This document shows, in pieces, positions 7,977 to 15,196 of a stretch of DNA of 64,000 bases. This DNA is from a virus. Below the pieces are notes generated by a model. It was not told where the DNA came from, searched no databases, and saw only the letters and a list, made by a program, of their open reading frames with translations. The translations under genes and the position numbers were made by a program. The DNA lies in IMG/VR virus record IMGVR_UViG_3300047323_000477, positions 1 to 64,000 of that record, one strand, 5' to 3'. Positions within the stretch are counted from its first letter, which is position 1. Every line of letters starts with the position of its first letter.

Positions 7977-8459
7977 ATGACCGACACCCACGAGTCCGGC
8001 GCCTACTACTGGAACGCCGACACCGACGAGTGCCCGCACAGCACCGAGCCCAACATCAAGACCGACGGCGAAGCGTGGGACCTCTGGAGCGATCGGCACC
8101 CCGTCAGCGACGACGGCCGCATCTGCCTCGATGCGCCTGCCGGTGAAGCCTGTCTGGCCTGCTCCGCCGAGGACGGCGAGATGGTGCCGTGGGCGGCCTG
8201 CCGGGTTCGCGAGCACGCCCGTCCCAAGCAGGGGGTTGTTCCGAACGTGGACGCCGAGCACCAGCCCGTAACCGTCTGGGTCGGCACCTTCGAGTGCTTG
8301 GACCGTGAGTGCGAGGAGTACTTCACCGACGACGGCGACTCCGACCCGGGCGTGGAGCGCTGCTCACACATCCGCGAGGAGACCGCCTGCTCATGCCAGC
8401 GGCAGAACGACGGCGAGTACGGCAGCGAGCCGTGCCCGGCACTGGTCGTGGCCTCATGA
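7977..8459 (+). CDS. Acidic Cys-rich hypothetical protein
   Basis: A 160-residue protein with about a dozen cysteines grouped as CLACSAED, CLDRECEEYF and CSCQRQ, consistent with metal binding. It is strongly acidic. AAGGAG precedes ATG 7977 by about eight bases. Its stop overlaps the next ATG. The family was not recognised. Confidence 0.7.
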   Translation: MTDTHESGAYYWNADTDECPHSTEPNIKTDGEAWDLWSDRHPVSDDGRICLDAPAGEACLACSAEDGEMVPWAACRVREHARPKQGVVPNVDAEHQPVTVWVGTFECLDRECEEYFTDDGDSDPGVERCSHIREETACSCQRQNDGEYGSEPCPALVVAS

Positions 8460-8923
8460 CCGACCCGATCGCCGTCCAGCACGCCGCGTCCCGCGCCTGG
8501 TCCCTGTTCACGCAGGACCGGCAGACCACCGAAACCGTGGAGAACTGGGAGACGAGCACGACCCCGGACGGTTCTCCGTGCCTGTCCGGCCAGGTGGTCG
8601 GGGCGAACCCGGAGGCGGCGCTGCGCTTGTTCACCGCGGACTACCCGATACCCCTCGGCCAGCCCGGGGACCAGCGCCCGACGGTGGAGTACCGGGATGG
8701 CCGTGTCGTCACGGTGTGGCGGTCTGCGGGGGTGTGGGTGGAGTTGTGGCACCCGGAGGCCCCGACACCCCGCCCGGGCCCGCAGGCGGGCGCACAGAGA
8801 CCCGCACGCCCCGTTCCCGCCCCGCCACGCCGCACCGTCAACACCCCGTCCGGCCGGCTCCCCCTCGGACAACGCCTCACCAACATCCGCCGCCAGTACG
8901 CCAACAAGGAGACCGCCCGATGA
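8456..8923 (+). CDS. Hypothetical protein
   Basis: A 155-residue protein. The N-terminal 100 residues look folded, with Trp/Val-rich strands such as VVTVWRSAGVWVELWHP. The C-terminal part is Pro/Arg-rich and probably disordered. It overlaps both neighbours by four bases. The end of the gene carries AAGGAGACCGCCCGATG, so the ribosome binding site of the next gene lies inside its last codons. Function unknown. Confidence 0.7.
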   Translation: MTDPIAVQHAASRAWSLFTQDRQTTETVENWETSTTPDGSPCLSGQVVGANPEAALRLFTADYPIPLGQPGDQRPTVEYRDGRVVTVWRSAGVWVELWHPEAPTPRPGPQAGAQRPARPVPAPPRRTVNTPSGRLPLGQRLTNIRRQYANKETAR

Positions 8924-9435
8924 CCACCGCCCTCGAGACCAAGGCGGTCGTCGGCGGCCGCGTCGAGTTCGCCTACTACCGCGACCAGGACACCTACCTC
9001 CCCGGCATCATCACCGCGGTCACCGAGGACGAGGCCAGTCTCCGGATCCGCCTCGACGGCGCCCGGTCGAACCTCGCTGTACGCCCCGACTACGACGGAC
9101 TGCGCTACCTCGACGACGTCGTCTCCGTACCCGCCCTGCCCATGGGCCGCTTCCACCCCACCGCCGGCGACTTCGGCGGTACCTGGGAAGGCGTGGCCGT
9201 CTGCCAGTTCGAAGACGAAGACATCGTCATCCTCACCGCGGACTGCCGTCCTGCCGCTGTTGCACTCCTCGCCTACTGCGCCGACATGGGCATCGACAGC
9301 GAATCCCTCGCTCCGATGGAGACCCACTGGGTGGTCTTCGAGTGGCAGCCCGAGGACGACGAATCCCAGTGGCTCATGCACTTCGCCAAGCAGGGCGACG
9401 ACATGGCCATCCAGATCCACTACCTGCCCGCCTGA
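8920..9435 (+). CDS. Acidic hypothetical protein
   Basis: A 171-residue acidic protein with a beta-rich N-terminal half (VGGRVEFAYYRDQDTYLPGI) that may be a small barrel. No family recognised. It is coupled upstream by ATGA and followed after 15 bases by the next gene. Confidence 0.7.
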   Translation: MTTALETKAVVGGRVEFAYYRDQDTYLPGIITAVTEDEASLRIRLDGARSNLAVRPDYDGLRYLDDVVSVPALPMGRFHPTAGDFGGTWEGVAVCQFEDEDIVILTADCRPAAVALLAYCADMGIDSESLAPMETHWVVFEWQPEDDESQWLMHFAKQGDDMAIQIHYLPA

Positions 9436-9450
9436 GAAGGAGAACTGACC

Positions 9451-9756
9451 ATGTCCGACACCCGAATCGAAGAGATCCGCGCCCGCGCTGACGCCGCAAC
9501 CCCGGGCCACTGGGGCACCAGCTACGACGGCAAAGGCACGTACACGATCGAGGCTCAGCCGCGGCTCATCCCCGGCCAGGGGATCGTCAACGAGGGGGCT
9601 GTCGCCACGCTGGCCGGCGAGCACGGTGACGGGCAGACGTACTCCAACGCCCGCTTCGCCGCCCACGCCCGCGAGGACGTCCCGTTCCTGCTGGCCCGCA
9701 TTGCCCAACTCGAGGCGCTGCTCGCCCTTCAGACGCCGGATGGAGCCGGCAAGTGA
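9451..9756 (+). CDS. Ead/Ea22-like small phage protein
   Basis: A 101-residue protein opening EIRARADAATPGHWGTSYDG and ending with ARFAAHAREDVPFLLARIAQ. This layout (an R.A.aATPGpW start and an A.FIA.ARedvP.LLa end) is shared by a large set of small phage accessory proteins of unknown function. GAAGGAGA precedes the ATG. It overlaps the sigma-factor gene by four bases. Confidence 0.75.
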   Translation: MSDTRIEEIRARADAATPGHWGTSYDGKGTYTIEAQPRLIPGQGIVNEGAVATLAGEHGDGQTYSNARFAAHAREDVPFLLARIAQLEALLALQTPDGAGK

Positions 9757-10418
9757 CCGTCTCCGCACAGGTGGGCCCGTCGCCTTCGGGTGGCGGGCCC
9801 AGCGCGTACAACGACGGCTACGGGGATGCCCCCACCGTCGACGAAGCTCTCGCCGACTACGACGCCTGGCTCCACCGCCGCGCGCACCAGATGCTGCCGT
9901 CCACCGACCACCGGCACGACGACCTCGTCCAAGAAGGCCGGATAGCGATGTGGCAGGCCTACCGCCAGCACGACCCGGCGAAGGGTGCACTGCCGTCCTG
10001 GCTGACGCAGAACGCCACGTGGCACATGCGGGAGGTCCTGGCGCGGCGTGGGAAGTGGACGGGCAGCCCGGCCCGTCTGCATGGCCGGCACCCGGTTCAG
10101 GACCTGCCGACCGAGTCCCTGGACGTCCTACTGGATCCGTCGGATGACGGGCGCAGAGATGAGACGGCGGGCGGCGTGGTCCCGGACATTGCCGACGTGG
10201 CGATGACCGCCTACCACCGTGCCGAGATCGTGGAGGCTCTCGCCGGCCTCACCGCGGGGCAGCGCCGCTATGTGTTGCACCGGTTCTGGGGCGATGCGGT
10301 GGGGGCGGAGTTGAAGGCCGAGTTCGGCTACGACCCGAAGGCGTTGTGGAGCCGTTCCGGCCGTGCTGCGGCGCGTGACCAGCTGGCTGATTCCCTCGCC
10401 CACTTGAACGCAGCGTGA
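9753..10418 (+). CDS. Phage RNA polymerase sigma factor
   Basis: A 221-residue protein with sigma-70 region 2 at about residues 48-95: DDLVQEGRIAMWQAYRQHDP, then WLTQNATWHMREVLARRG (core-binding helix and -10 recognition segment). A region 4-like HTH lies at about 160-205: LAGLTAGQRRYVLHRFWGD and KALWSRSGRAAARDQLA. Region 3 is short or absent, as in compact group 3/4 sigmas. It is a candidate activator of phage late or middle promoters; the recurrent CGTACGCTGATCA element before late genes is one possible target. GTG 9753 overlaps the previous stop. Confidence 0.82.
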   Translation: MTVSAQVGPSPSGGGPSAYNDGYGDAPTVDEALADYDAWLHRRAHQMLPSTDHRHDDLVQEGRIAMWQAYRQHDPAKGALPSWLTQNATWHMREVLARRGKWTGSPARLHGRHPVQDLPTESLDVLLDPSDDGRRDETAGGVVPDIADVAMTAYHRAEIVEALAGLTAGQRRYVLHRFWGDAVGAELKAEFGYDPKALWSRSGRAAARDQLADSLAHLNAA

Positions 10419-10546
10419 CCGGTCGGGGTTCGCGTAGCCCCGTTTCTTGATCGAACTATCCCCGTTCCCCACGGCGAAGACCCATACCCATCAGTACGCC
10501 CCACGCATCCGTAACCCACCGTCACCTATCGCCCTTGGGGGCCCTC

Positions 10547-10807
10547 ATGCTCCGTAAACGCCTCAGACGCCTCCGCGGAAGCGTCAACGACCTCAGCACC
10601 ATCGTTTACCTGTCCGTACTCGTCGGCGTCCTATTCCCCGCCGGGGCAGCGTGGCTGCTTCTCGTCCGCCCGACCCGGCCGGCGATTTGGGTGCACATCG
10701 CCCTGGCAGTCGGCGTGGGCGTGGCCATGGCGCTGCTCGCCAACCTGGCCGAATGGATCGTGGTCCGTTGGCGGAAGGCTGCGGCCCGCGCGAAGGCAGT
10801 GTCGTGA
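10547..10807 (+). CDS. Two-span membrane protein
   Basis: ATG 10547 is preferred over an in-frame TTG at 10535 because GGGGG lies five to ten bases upstream. The 86-residue product has a basic N terminus (LRKRLRRLRG) and two hydrophobic spans (about 21-41 and 48-70), followed by a basic C-terminal tail. The topology predicts both ends in the cytoplasm. A 130-base gap separates it from the sigma gene. A small membrane role is inferred. Confidence 0.65.
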   Translation: MLRKRLRRLRGSVNDLSTIVYLSVLVGVLFPAGAAWLLLVRPTRPAIWVHIALAVGVGVAMALLANLAEWIVVRWRKAAARAKAVS

Positions 10808-11001
10808 GCGCCGACCAGCAGCGGCTCCTCCGCCAACTCGAGGGCTGCCTGCGCCGCGGCCGCGCCAAGACGGACATCTGCTGGCAGCTCACCCAGGCCG
10901 GCATGACGGCAGACGACATCTGGAAATTCGAGTGCACCGTCCGCCGCCGAATCCGCAAAGAACGCGCAGCCCGGACCCTCAACGCCCAGGAGGCAGCATG
11001 A
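10804..11001 (+). CDS. Small basic helical protein
   Basis: GTG 10804 overlaps the preceding stop. The 65-residue product (QQRLLRQLEGCLRRGRAKTD, ECTVRRRIRKERAARTL) is basic and helical and may bind nucleic acid. It overlaps the next ATG. Function unknown. Confidence 0.6.
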   Translation: MSADQQRLLRQLEGCLRRGRAKTDICWQLTQAGMTADDIWKFECTVRRRIRKERAARTLNAQEAA

Positions 11002-11489
11002 CCAAGCAGACCGCCCCGCAGCCCGCCGAAGGCCTGCGCCAGCACCTTGCCGAGGCCATGGCGAAGGAGGCCGGGTCGAAGGCGTTCCGCGAATCCGGCC
11101 GCGAGTGGAACCAGATGCGGTCCGTATGGCTGGCCCACGCCGATGCCGCGGTGAATGCCCTGCACCGGTGGGAGGAGGAAGGGACCCTCGTCCGGCTGTG
11201 CACCATCCCCGGGTGCTTCCGGCAGCTCAACATTGCCAAGGTCGAGCCCGGGTGGCTGCAGTCGTCCGCGGTCGGCTACATGTGCCCCGACCACGCTGCA
11301 GCCCTCTGGGGAGAGCCGGACGACCCGCGCGACCGCCACGTCCCAACCTGGCAGCGCCGTTTCACGGAGACGCGGCTGTACTGCTCGTGCGGGTGGGACG
11401 CAGGCAAGACCCGGTTCCGCGGCCACGGCACCACCCTGTGGCAGGCCCACGCCCTCGAGGTCCTCGACACCCAGGAGACCGCAGCATGA
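10998..11489 (+). CDS. Hypothetical protein with Cys/His pairs
   Basis: A 163-residue protein. The first 60 residues are helical and acidic. The remainder has spaced CTIPGCF, MCPDHAA and YCSCGWD motifs that resemble a zinc-ribbon arrangement. It is coupled to its neighbours by ATGA junctions. No family assigned. Confidence 0.7.
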   Translation: MTKQTAPQPAEGLRQHLAEAMAKEAGSKAFRESGREWNQMRSVWLAHADAAVNALHRWEEEGTLVRLCTIPGCFRQLNIAKVEPGWLQSSAVGYMCPDHAAALWGEPDDPRDRHVPTWQRRFTETRLYCSCGWDAGKTRFRGHGTTLWQAHALEVLDTQETAA

Positions 11490-11977
11490 GCGAGCAGGTC
11501 GAACAGTCCACCGAAGAGCAGCTGCAGCACTGGCACGCCGAGCTCGCCCGCGTCCTGCAGGCCAATAAGGCGTTGCCGTGGCCGACCCTCATCGAGTGGG
11601 CGGAGGAGTCCAACGAGTGGGCTCTGAAGGCCGCGACACGGTCTGGACGGAAACGGCTCGCCGGGCTGGAGCAGCGCGCGAAGGATGCCGAAGCGGCACT
11701 GAAGACGCAGACGGCTGAGCTCGATCGGGTTCGGAAGAATCTCGCGCTGACGCAGCAGGCGGTGTTCGCGTTGACGGACATGGTGGAGAACGCAGCGTAT
11801 GACCGGACGTGGCCGGACGACCGTGAGAGGCCTGCCGACGTGGCGCGCGAGGTCGAGAGGGCTGTTGCCGCTGAGCGGGAGAAGACCCGTGTTGTCGAGG
11901 CCCAGTTCGGTGAGGCGGCCGAGCGGTGGCGTGCCCAGCGGGTGCTGCTGGAGAAGGCGGTGCGCGGTGAGGCGTGA
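11486..11977 (+). CDS. Coiled-coil hypothetical protein
   Basis: A 163-residue protein, almost wholly alpha-helical, with long Glu/Ala/Arg/Leu heptad stretches (LEQRAKDAEAALKTQTAELD and VEAQFGEAAERWRAQRVLLE). This is the same architecture as the 379-831 product, so the two may be distant paralogues. Its 3' end overlaps the NERD gene by 11 bases. Function unknown. Confidence 0.72.
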   Translation: MSEQVEQSTEEQLQHWHAELARVLQANKALPWPTLIEWAEESNEWALKAATRSGRKRLAGLEQRAKDAEAALKTQTAELDRVRKNLALTQQAVFALTDMVENAAYDRTWPDDRERPADVAREVERAVAAEREKTRVVEAQFGEAAERWRAQRVLLEKAVRGEA

Positions 11978-12623
11978 GAACTCTGCGGCCGCGCAGGCTG
12001 CTGCCATCCGGGCGGGTGCCCGTCGTGGCCCGTGGCGGCGTCTCCTGGTCCTCCTGGGGGTTCGTACCCCGGGGATGCGTAGGGCGGACTCCCGGGCGTT
12101 CCTGTGGGGCCACGGGGCGGAAGGCGAGGCGGTCACAGCGCGAATGCTGGCCGCGCTCGAGGCCCGAGGGTGGGCGATACGGCACGACCGTCGATTACGC
12201 GGCCGCCGCTTCAACCTCGATCACGTCCTGGTACCCCCGTGCGGGACGGCGGCGGTGGTCCTGGATACGAAGCGTTGGCACCGCGGCCGCACCACCGACC
12301 TGGTGAACGGCCGGGTCCACTGCGGTACGGAGGACCGGCACACGCAGGTCCAGAGGGTTGCCGAGTACGCGCTGCTCGTCGACCAGGCCCTGAAACTGCC
12401 GGACGTGGCGGTGTGGCCGCTTCTCGTGGTGCACGGGTCACCGGTGGCCGGCGGGCAGCTCGAGGCCCGGGTGAACGGCTGGGATGGTCCTGTGTTCGTG
12501 CTGGGCCCGGAGCTGCTGCTCCCGCGCTTGGCGGGCGCACCGAAGGGCTGGGATCCGCGTCGGGCTCAGGCGGTGGCGGACCGGGTCGATTCGGTGCTTC
12601 TGCCGTACACGGAGGGCGCCTGA
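11967..12623 (+). CDS. NERD (nuclease-related) domain protein
   Basis: A 218-residue protein with a basic N terminus, then a NERD-like fold: GHGAEGEAVTARMLAALEA, NLDHVLVPPCGTAAVVLDTK and HTQVQRVAEYALLVDQALK. The Glu in the first helix, the Asp in NLDHV and the Asp-x-Lys in VVLDTKRW correspond to the PD-(D/E)xK-like residues of this domain. It would act on nucleic acid, possibly in replication or defence. GTG 11967 lies within the previous gene. It is followed by a canonical terminator. Confidence 0.82.
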   Translation: MRRENSAAAQAAAIRAGARRGPWRRLLVLLGVRTPGMRRADSRAFLWGHGAEGEAVTARMLAALEARGWAIRHDRRLRGRRFNLDHVLVPPCGTAAVVLDTKRWHRGRTTDLVNGRVHCGTEDRHTQVQRVAEYALLVDQALKLPDVAVWPLLVVHGSPVAGGQLEARVNGWDGPVFVLGPELLLPRLAGAPKGWDPRRAQAVADRVDSVLLPYTEGA

Positions 12624-12663
12624 GACATACGGTGGCCTGGCTGGCTATGGGCCCACCAGGCCA

Positions 12664-12701
12664 GCGGCCCGTTGTCCCTGGGGGGATGACGGGCCGCTTT
12701 T
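12664..12701 (+). terminator. Intrinsic terminator
   Basis: Arms GCGGCCCGT (12664-12672) and ACGGGCCGC (12689-12697) are followed immediately by TTTT. This is the clearest rho-independent terminator in the window. It ends the 10547-12623 gene string. Confidence 0.88.
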
Positions 12702-12787
12702 GTGCGTTGTCTGGTGGCCTCGCAGACGGGGGTGCCGCGAGGCCGGGTCCAGTCTGGCAGGGGCTGGCGGGATTGTTCGGCGCGCCA

Positions 12788-12818
12788 TTGGATTCCGATA
12801 TTCGAACAGTCGTAGCAT
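12788..12818 (+). promoter_or_regulatory. Candidate promoter for a leaderless transcript
   Basis: TTGGAT (12788-12793) and TAGCAT (12813-12818) are 19 bases apart, slightly long. An imperfect palindrome CGATATTCG (12798-12806) lies in the spacer. The predicted start falls at or near GTG 12825, seven bases after the -10. Confidence 0.5.
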
Positions 12819-12824
12819 CGGTGC

Positions 12825-12926
12825 GTGCCCACGAACGACGCCTATGACTTCCCCCAGGACCTCCTGGACGCTCAGCTCGCCCTCCACGAGACCCGTGCCG
12901 CCCACGAGCAGCCGGCCGAGGCGTAG
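12825..12926 (+). CDS. 33-residue peptide, probably leaderless
   Basis: GTG 12825 opens 33 codons (PTNDAYDFPQDLLDAQLALH, then ETRAAHEQPAEA) ending at TAG 12924. No Shine-Dalgarno precedes it, and the -10 hexamer is only six bases upstream, which fits a leaderless message; such messages are common in Streptomyces. It stops two bases before the next GTG. The helical, acidic peptide matches no known family. Confidence 0.5.
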   Translation: MPTNDAYDFPQDLLDAQLALHETRAAHEQPAEA

Positions 12927-12928
12927 CC

Positions 12929-13258
12929 GTGTCCGACCCATCACAGATCTCTGACCTCGACAAAAACCGGGCTCTGGCTGAATGGCTCGAGTGGCAGCTG
13001 CGCCAGGTCCGGAACCGGATCCGGGAGCTTGAGGTCAAGGAGCAGCAGGAGCAGCGTGCGCGGGAGCGGGCTCGGGCGGAGATGTCGTGGAAGATTCAGC
13101 CGCAGCGGGGTGGGATGGCGGCGATGCTGCACCGCGGGGGCTGCTCGACGTACAGCGAGCAGTTCGGTTTCATCAACCGCGAGGAGGCGATCATCGCGTT
13201 GGGCGAGCCGGATATTGAGTCGTGCCCGATCTGCACCCCGGAGACGGGGCTGACGTAG
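12929..13258 (+). CDS. DUF6233-like protein
   Basis: A 109-residue protein with an N-terminal amphipathic coiled helix (LAEWLEWQLRQVRNRIRELE), then SWKIQPQRGGMAAMLHRGGC and a C-terminal PDIESCPICTPETGL. This arrangement corresponds to DUF6233, a small family abundant in Streptomyces chromosomes, plasmids and phages; the assignment is from memory of the family pattern. Function unknown. It is followed by a terminator at a convergent junction. Confidence 0.8.
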   Translation: MSDPSQISDLDKNRALAEWLEWQLRQVRNRIRELEVKEQQEQRARERARAEMSWKIQPQRGGMAAMLHRGGCSTYSEQFGFINREEAIIALGEPDIESCPICTPETGLT

Positions 13259-13261
13259 CAG

Positions 13262-13293
13262 CGCCCCCGCTTGGCCTCTTGGCCGCGGGGGCG
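13262..13293. terminator. Convergent-junction terminator
   Basis: Arms CGCCCCCGC (13262-13270) and GCGGGGGCG (13285-13293) pair perfectly, followed by TTCTTTG on the plus strand. It separates the plus-strand early block from the minus-strand cargo block. Confidence 0.8.
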
Positions 13294-13339
13294 TTCTTTG
13301 TCGTTGGGGCCCAGCGTGGCATGCGGCACTGACAGCGGC

Positions 13340-13555
13340 TCAGGAGGCGTCTCGGCGCCATCGGCGGATGGCTCGGGCTACCTGGTCACCTATCTGGGCG
13401 GGCGAGCCGGCGGGGCGAACGTCGACCTTCACGCGGGTATCGTTCTCCGCTTCTTCCCATGGGGCGGGGCGAAGTGCTAGTTGCCCGTACGGTCCGTACT
13501 CCCACCAGTACGGCTTGTCGAACAGCCACACGATGCGGTTGGTGTCGTGGTTCAT
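13340..13555 (-). CDS. Small protein with tape-measure-like C-terminal motif
   Basis: A 71-residue protein. The N-terminal half is aromatic (RIVWLFDKPYWWEYGPYG). The C terminus (SPAQIGDQVARAIRRWRRDA) closely resembles the ends of the neighbouring gene and of the tape measure protein at 50462-55195. Its start overlaps the stop of the upstream gene by four bases. Function unknown; the shared terminal helix is the notable point. Confidence 0.7.
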   Translation of the reverse strand: MNHDTNRIVWLFDKPYWWEYGPYGQLALRPAPWEEAENDTRVKVDVRPAGSPAQIGDQVARAIRRWRRDAS

Positions 13556-13923
13556 GCGTCACCGCGGCGGGCGCGACGCACCGCCCGGCCGATCTGCGCG
13601 CCAAGCTCAGTAGCGTCACCACCGGGGTTGACGACGACATCCACAGGTTGCACAACCTCGAGGACGTGCCAGACCAGGTTGCCGTTGGGCGCGAGGACGG
13701 TTCCAACGTGCCAGGTACCGGGAGAGATGGGGTGTCCGGTGCCGGTGACGGTGAACTCGCGGACGATCGAGCAGGACGACGTGGGGGCGTAGGCCCAGAA
13801 CTCGACCCTGTCGCCCTGGCGGCACGCGAAGTGCAGGGGGCCTTGGCCGATGGTGAACCTGTGGGTCAGGCCGTCGATGGGGATCTCGTAGCGGTGGATG
13901 ACGTCGGGCTGGGAAGGGCTCAT
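13552..13923 (-). CDS. Beta-rich hypothetical protein (DUF7352-like)
   Basis: A 123-residue protein opening VIHRYEIPIDGLTHRFTIGQ and continuing with beta-strand-rich sequence (VEFWAYAPTSSCSIVREFTV, TWHVGTVLAPNGNLVWHVLE). I associate this with a small family widespread in actinophages (DUF7352), from memory. It ends with ATELGAQIGRAVRRARRGD, the same terminal motif as its neighbour and the tape measure. It forms a two-gene unit with the 13340 gene. Confidence 0.72.
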   Translation of the reverse strand: MSPSQPDVIHRYEIPIDGLTHRFTIGQGPLHFACRQGDRVEFWAYAPTSSCSIVREFTVTGTGHPISPGTWHVGTVLAPNGNLVWHVLEVVQPVDVVVNPGGDATELGAQIGRAVRRARRGDA

Positions 13924-14001
13924 GCATCCATGCTGGCCCCGGCAGCCTGGTTCGTTGCCCCTGGTCGGGGTGCGGGCCGACGCAGGGGGACGGGCGGTGG
14001 T

Positions 14002-15051
14002 TCAGCCCTGCCAGGTGCCGCGGAGTGCTGCGGTGATGAAGCCCGGCCCGTAGGCGACGGCGACACCGGTGGCCCCGGCCGCTGGGGGTGTGGTGTGGGT
14101 GCGCTCGAGGATCCGCAGCACGCTGACGCCGCCAAGGTTGCCTTCGTCGGCGAGGGTGTCCGTGCTGTGCCGGGTGTCGTGGGCGTCGAGGCCCAACGCG
14201 GTGGCGGTGTCGGTGATGATGCGGGCGCTGCCGGGGTGGATGGCCGCCCAGTCGACGATGCGGGGTCCGAGCCAGTGCAGGAGGTGGGGCAGGACGTCGT
14301 CGGCGGCGGTCAACGCGGCCTTCGTGGAGTCGAAGTGGAAGCCGGTGTGGTCGACGCGCCCGTTGTATCGGGTGAGGCTGCCTGGGAGGACGTGTTCGTA
14401 CGTGTCCGCCGGTCCGTCGACGCGGAGGCCTGGGCCGAGGGGTTGGCTGGTGACGAGGACGGCTGCGGCGGAGTCCCCGAACAACGCCTTGTAGATCATG
14501 TGCTCGACGTCGGTGTCCTGGTGGTTGTACACCGCGGAGATTACCTCTGAGGCAACAACGAGGACGGTGGTGCCGGGTCGGGCGGTGACCATGTCGACGG
14601 CCCGGATCAGTCCTTGGGTGCCGCCGGCGCACGCCATGGTGGTGAGGGCGATGCGGGAGACGTTGGGGCGGAGGCCGAGCCGGTCGACGAGGTGGATGTC
14701 CAAATTGGGGACGGACCAGCCGGTGGAGTGCGTCGTGATGATGGCGTCGACGTCGGTGGGGCGTACTTGGTGGGTGGTGAGGGTGTGGCGGGCTGCTTGC
14801 TCGGCGAGGTCGAGGGCGTCGCCGAACGCGGTGCGGGCCCGTTCTGCGATCCCGGCGGTGCCGGACACGGTGGGGGCGTCGAGGGGGCGGGTGAAGTACC
14901 GGGTGTTCACACCGGTGTTGTTGACGATGCGGAGGATGGCAGGCAGGCGCGGGTGGTCGGGGTGGTGGGTGCGGATGTCTTCGGCGATGTCGCTGGTGTT
15001 CACCTTGTTGTCGGGGAACACGGTGCTGGGGCGGTTTATGTAGGCGGGCAC
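14002..15051 (-). CDS. Type III polyketide synthase (chalcone/stilbene synthase family)
   Basis: A 349-residue protein, the normal length for a bacterial type III PKS. GTG 15051 is chosen over an upstream in-frame start because CCGGAGGAACGTC precedes it. The catalytic triad is complete: Cys141 in LTTMACAGGTQGL, His272 in AAIHPGSARI and Asn305 in DEGNLGGVSVL. The glycine-rich AYGPGF loop near 335 is also present. Such enzymes condense an acyl-CoA starter with malonyl-CoA units to pyrones or phenolics; the product cannot be told from sequence. It lies downstream of an MmyB-type regulator across a long inverted repeat. A biosynthetic enzyme is unusual phage cargo. Confidence 0.93.
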   Translation of the reverse strand: MPAYINRPSTVFPDNKVNTSDIAEDIRTHHPDHPRLPAILRIVNNTGVNTRYFTRPLDAPTVSGTAGIAERARTAFGDALDLAEQAARHTLTTHQVRPTDVDAIITTHSTGWSVPNLDIHLVDRLGLRPNVSRIALTTMACAGGTQGLIRAVDMVTARPGTTVLVVASEVISAVYNHQDTDVEHMIYKALFGDSAAAVLVTSQPLGPGLRVDGPADTYEHVLPGSLTRYNGRVDHTGFHFDSTKAALTAADDVLPHLLHWLGPRIVDWAAIHPGSARIITDTATALGLDAHDTRHSTDTLADEGNLGGVSVLRILERTHTTPPAAGATGVAVAYGPGFITAALRGTWQG

Positions 15052-15140
15052 GACGTTCCTCCGGCAGGCAGGGTCCAGCTGCGGTGTGGGGGCTGCGCCC
15101 AACCTACGGCACCGTAGGGCCGGTATTGCCCCTGCTCAGG

Positions 15141-15182
15141 GCATTGCAAGGAACAGACCCCCCGTTCTGTTCTTTGCAATGC
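15141..15182. repeat. 16-bp inverted repeat between PKS and regulator genes
   Basis: Left arm GCATTGCAAGGAACAG (15141-15156) and right arm CTGTTCTTTGCAATGC (15167-15182) differ at one position and flank a 10-base spacer. It lies 15 bases beyond the regulator stop and 90 bases before the PKS start. No U-tract follows in either direction. It may be an operator for the adjacent regulator or a structured terminator/attenuator. Confidence 0.8.
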
Positions 15183-15196
15183 CTTGACGTGCCAGG

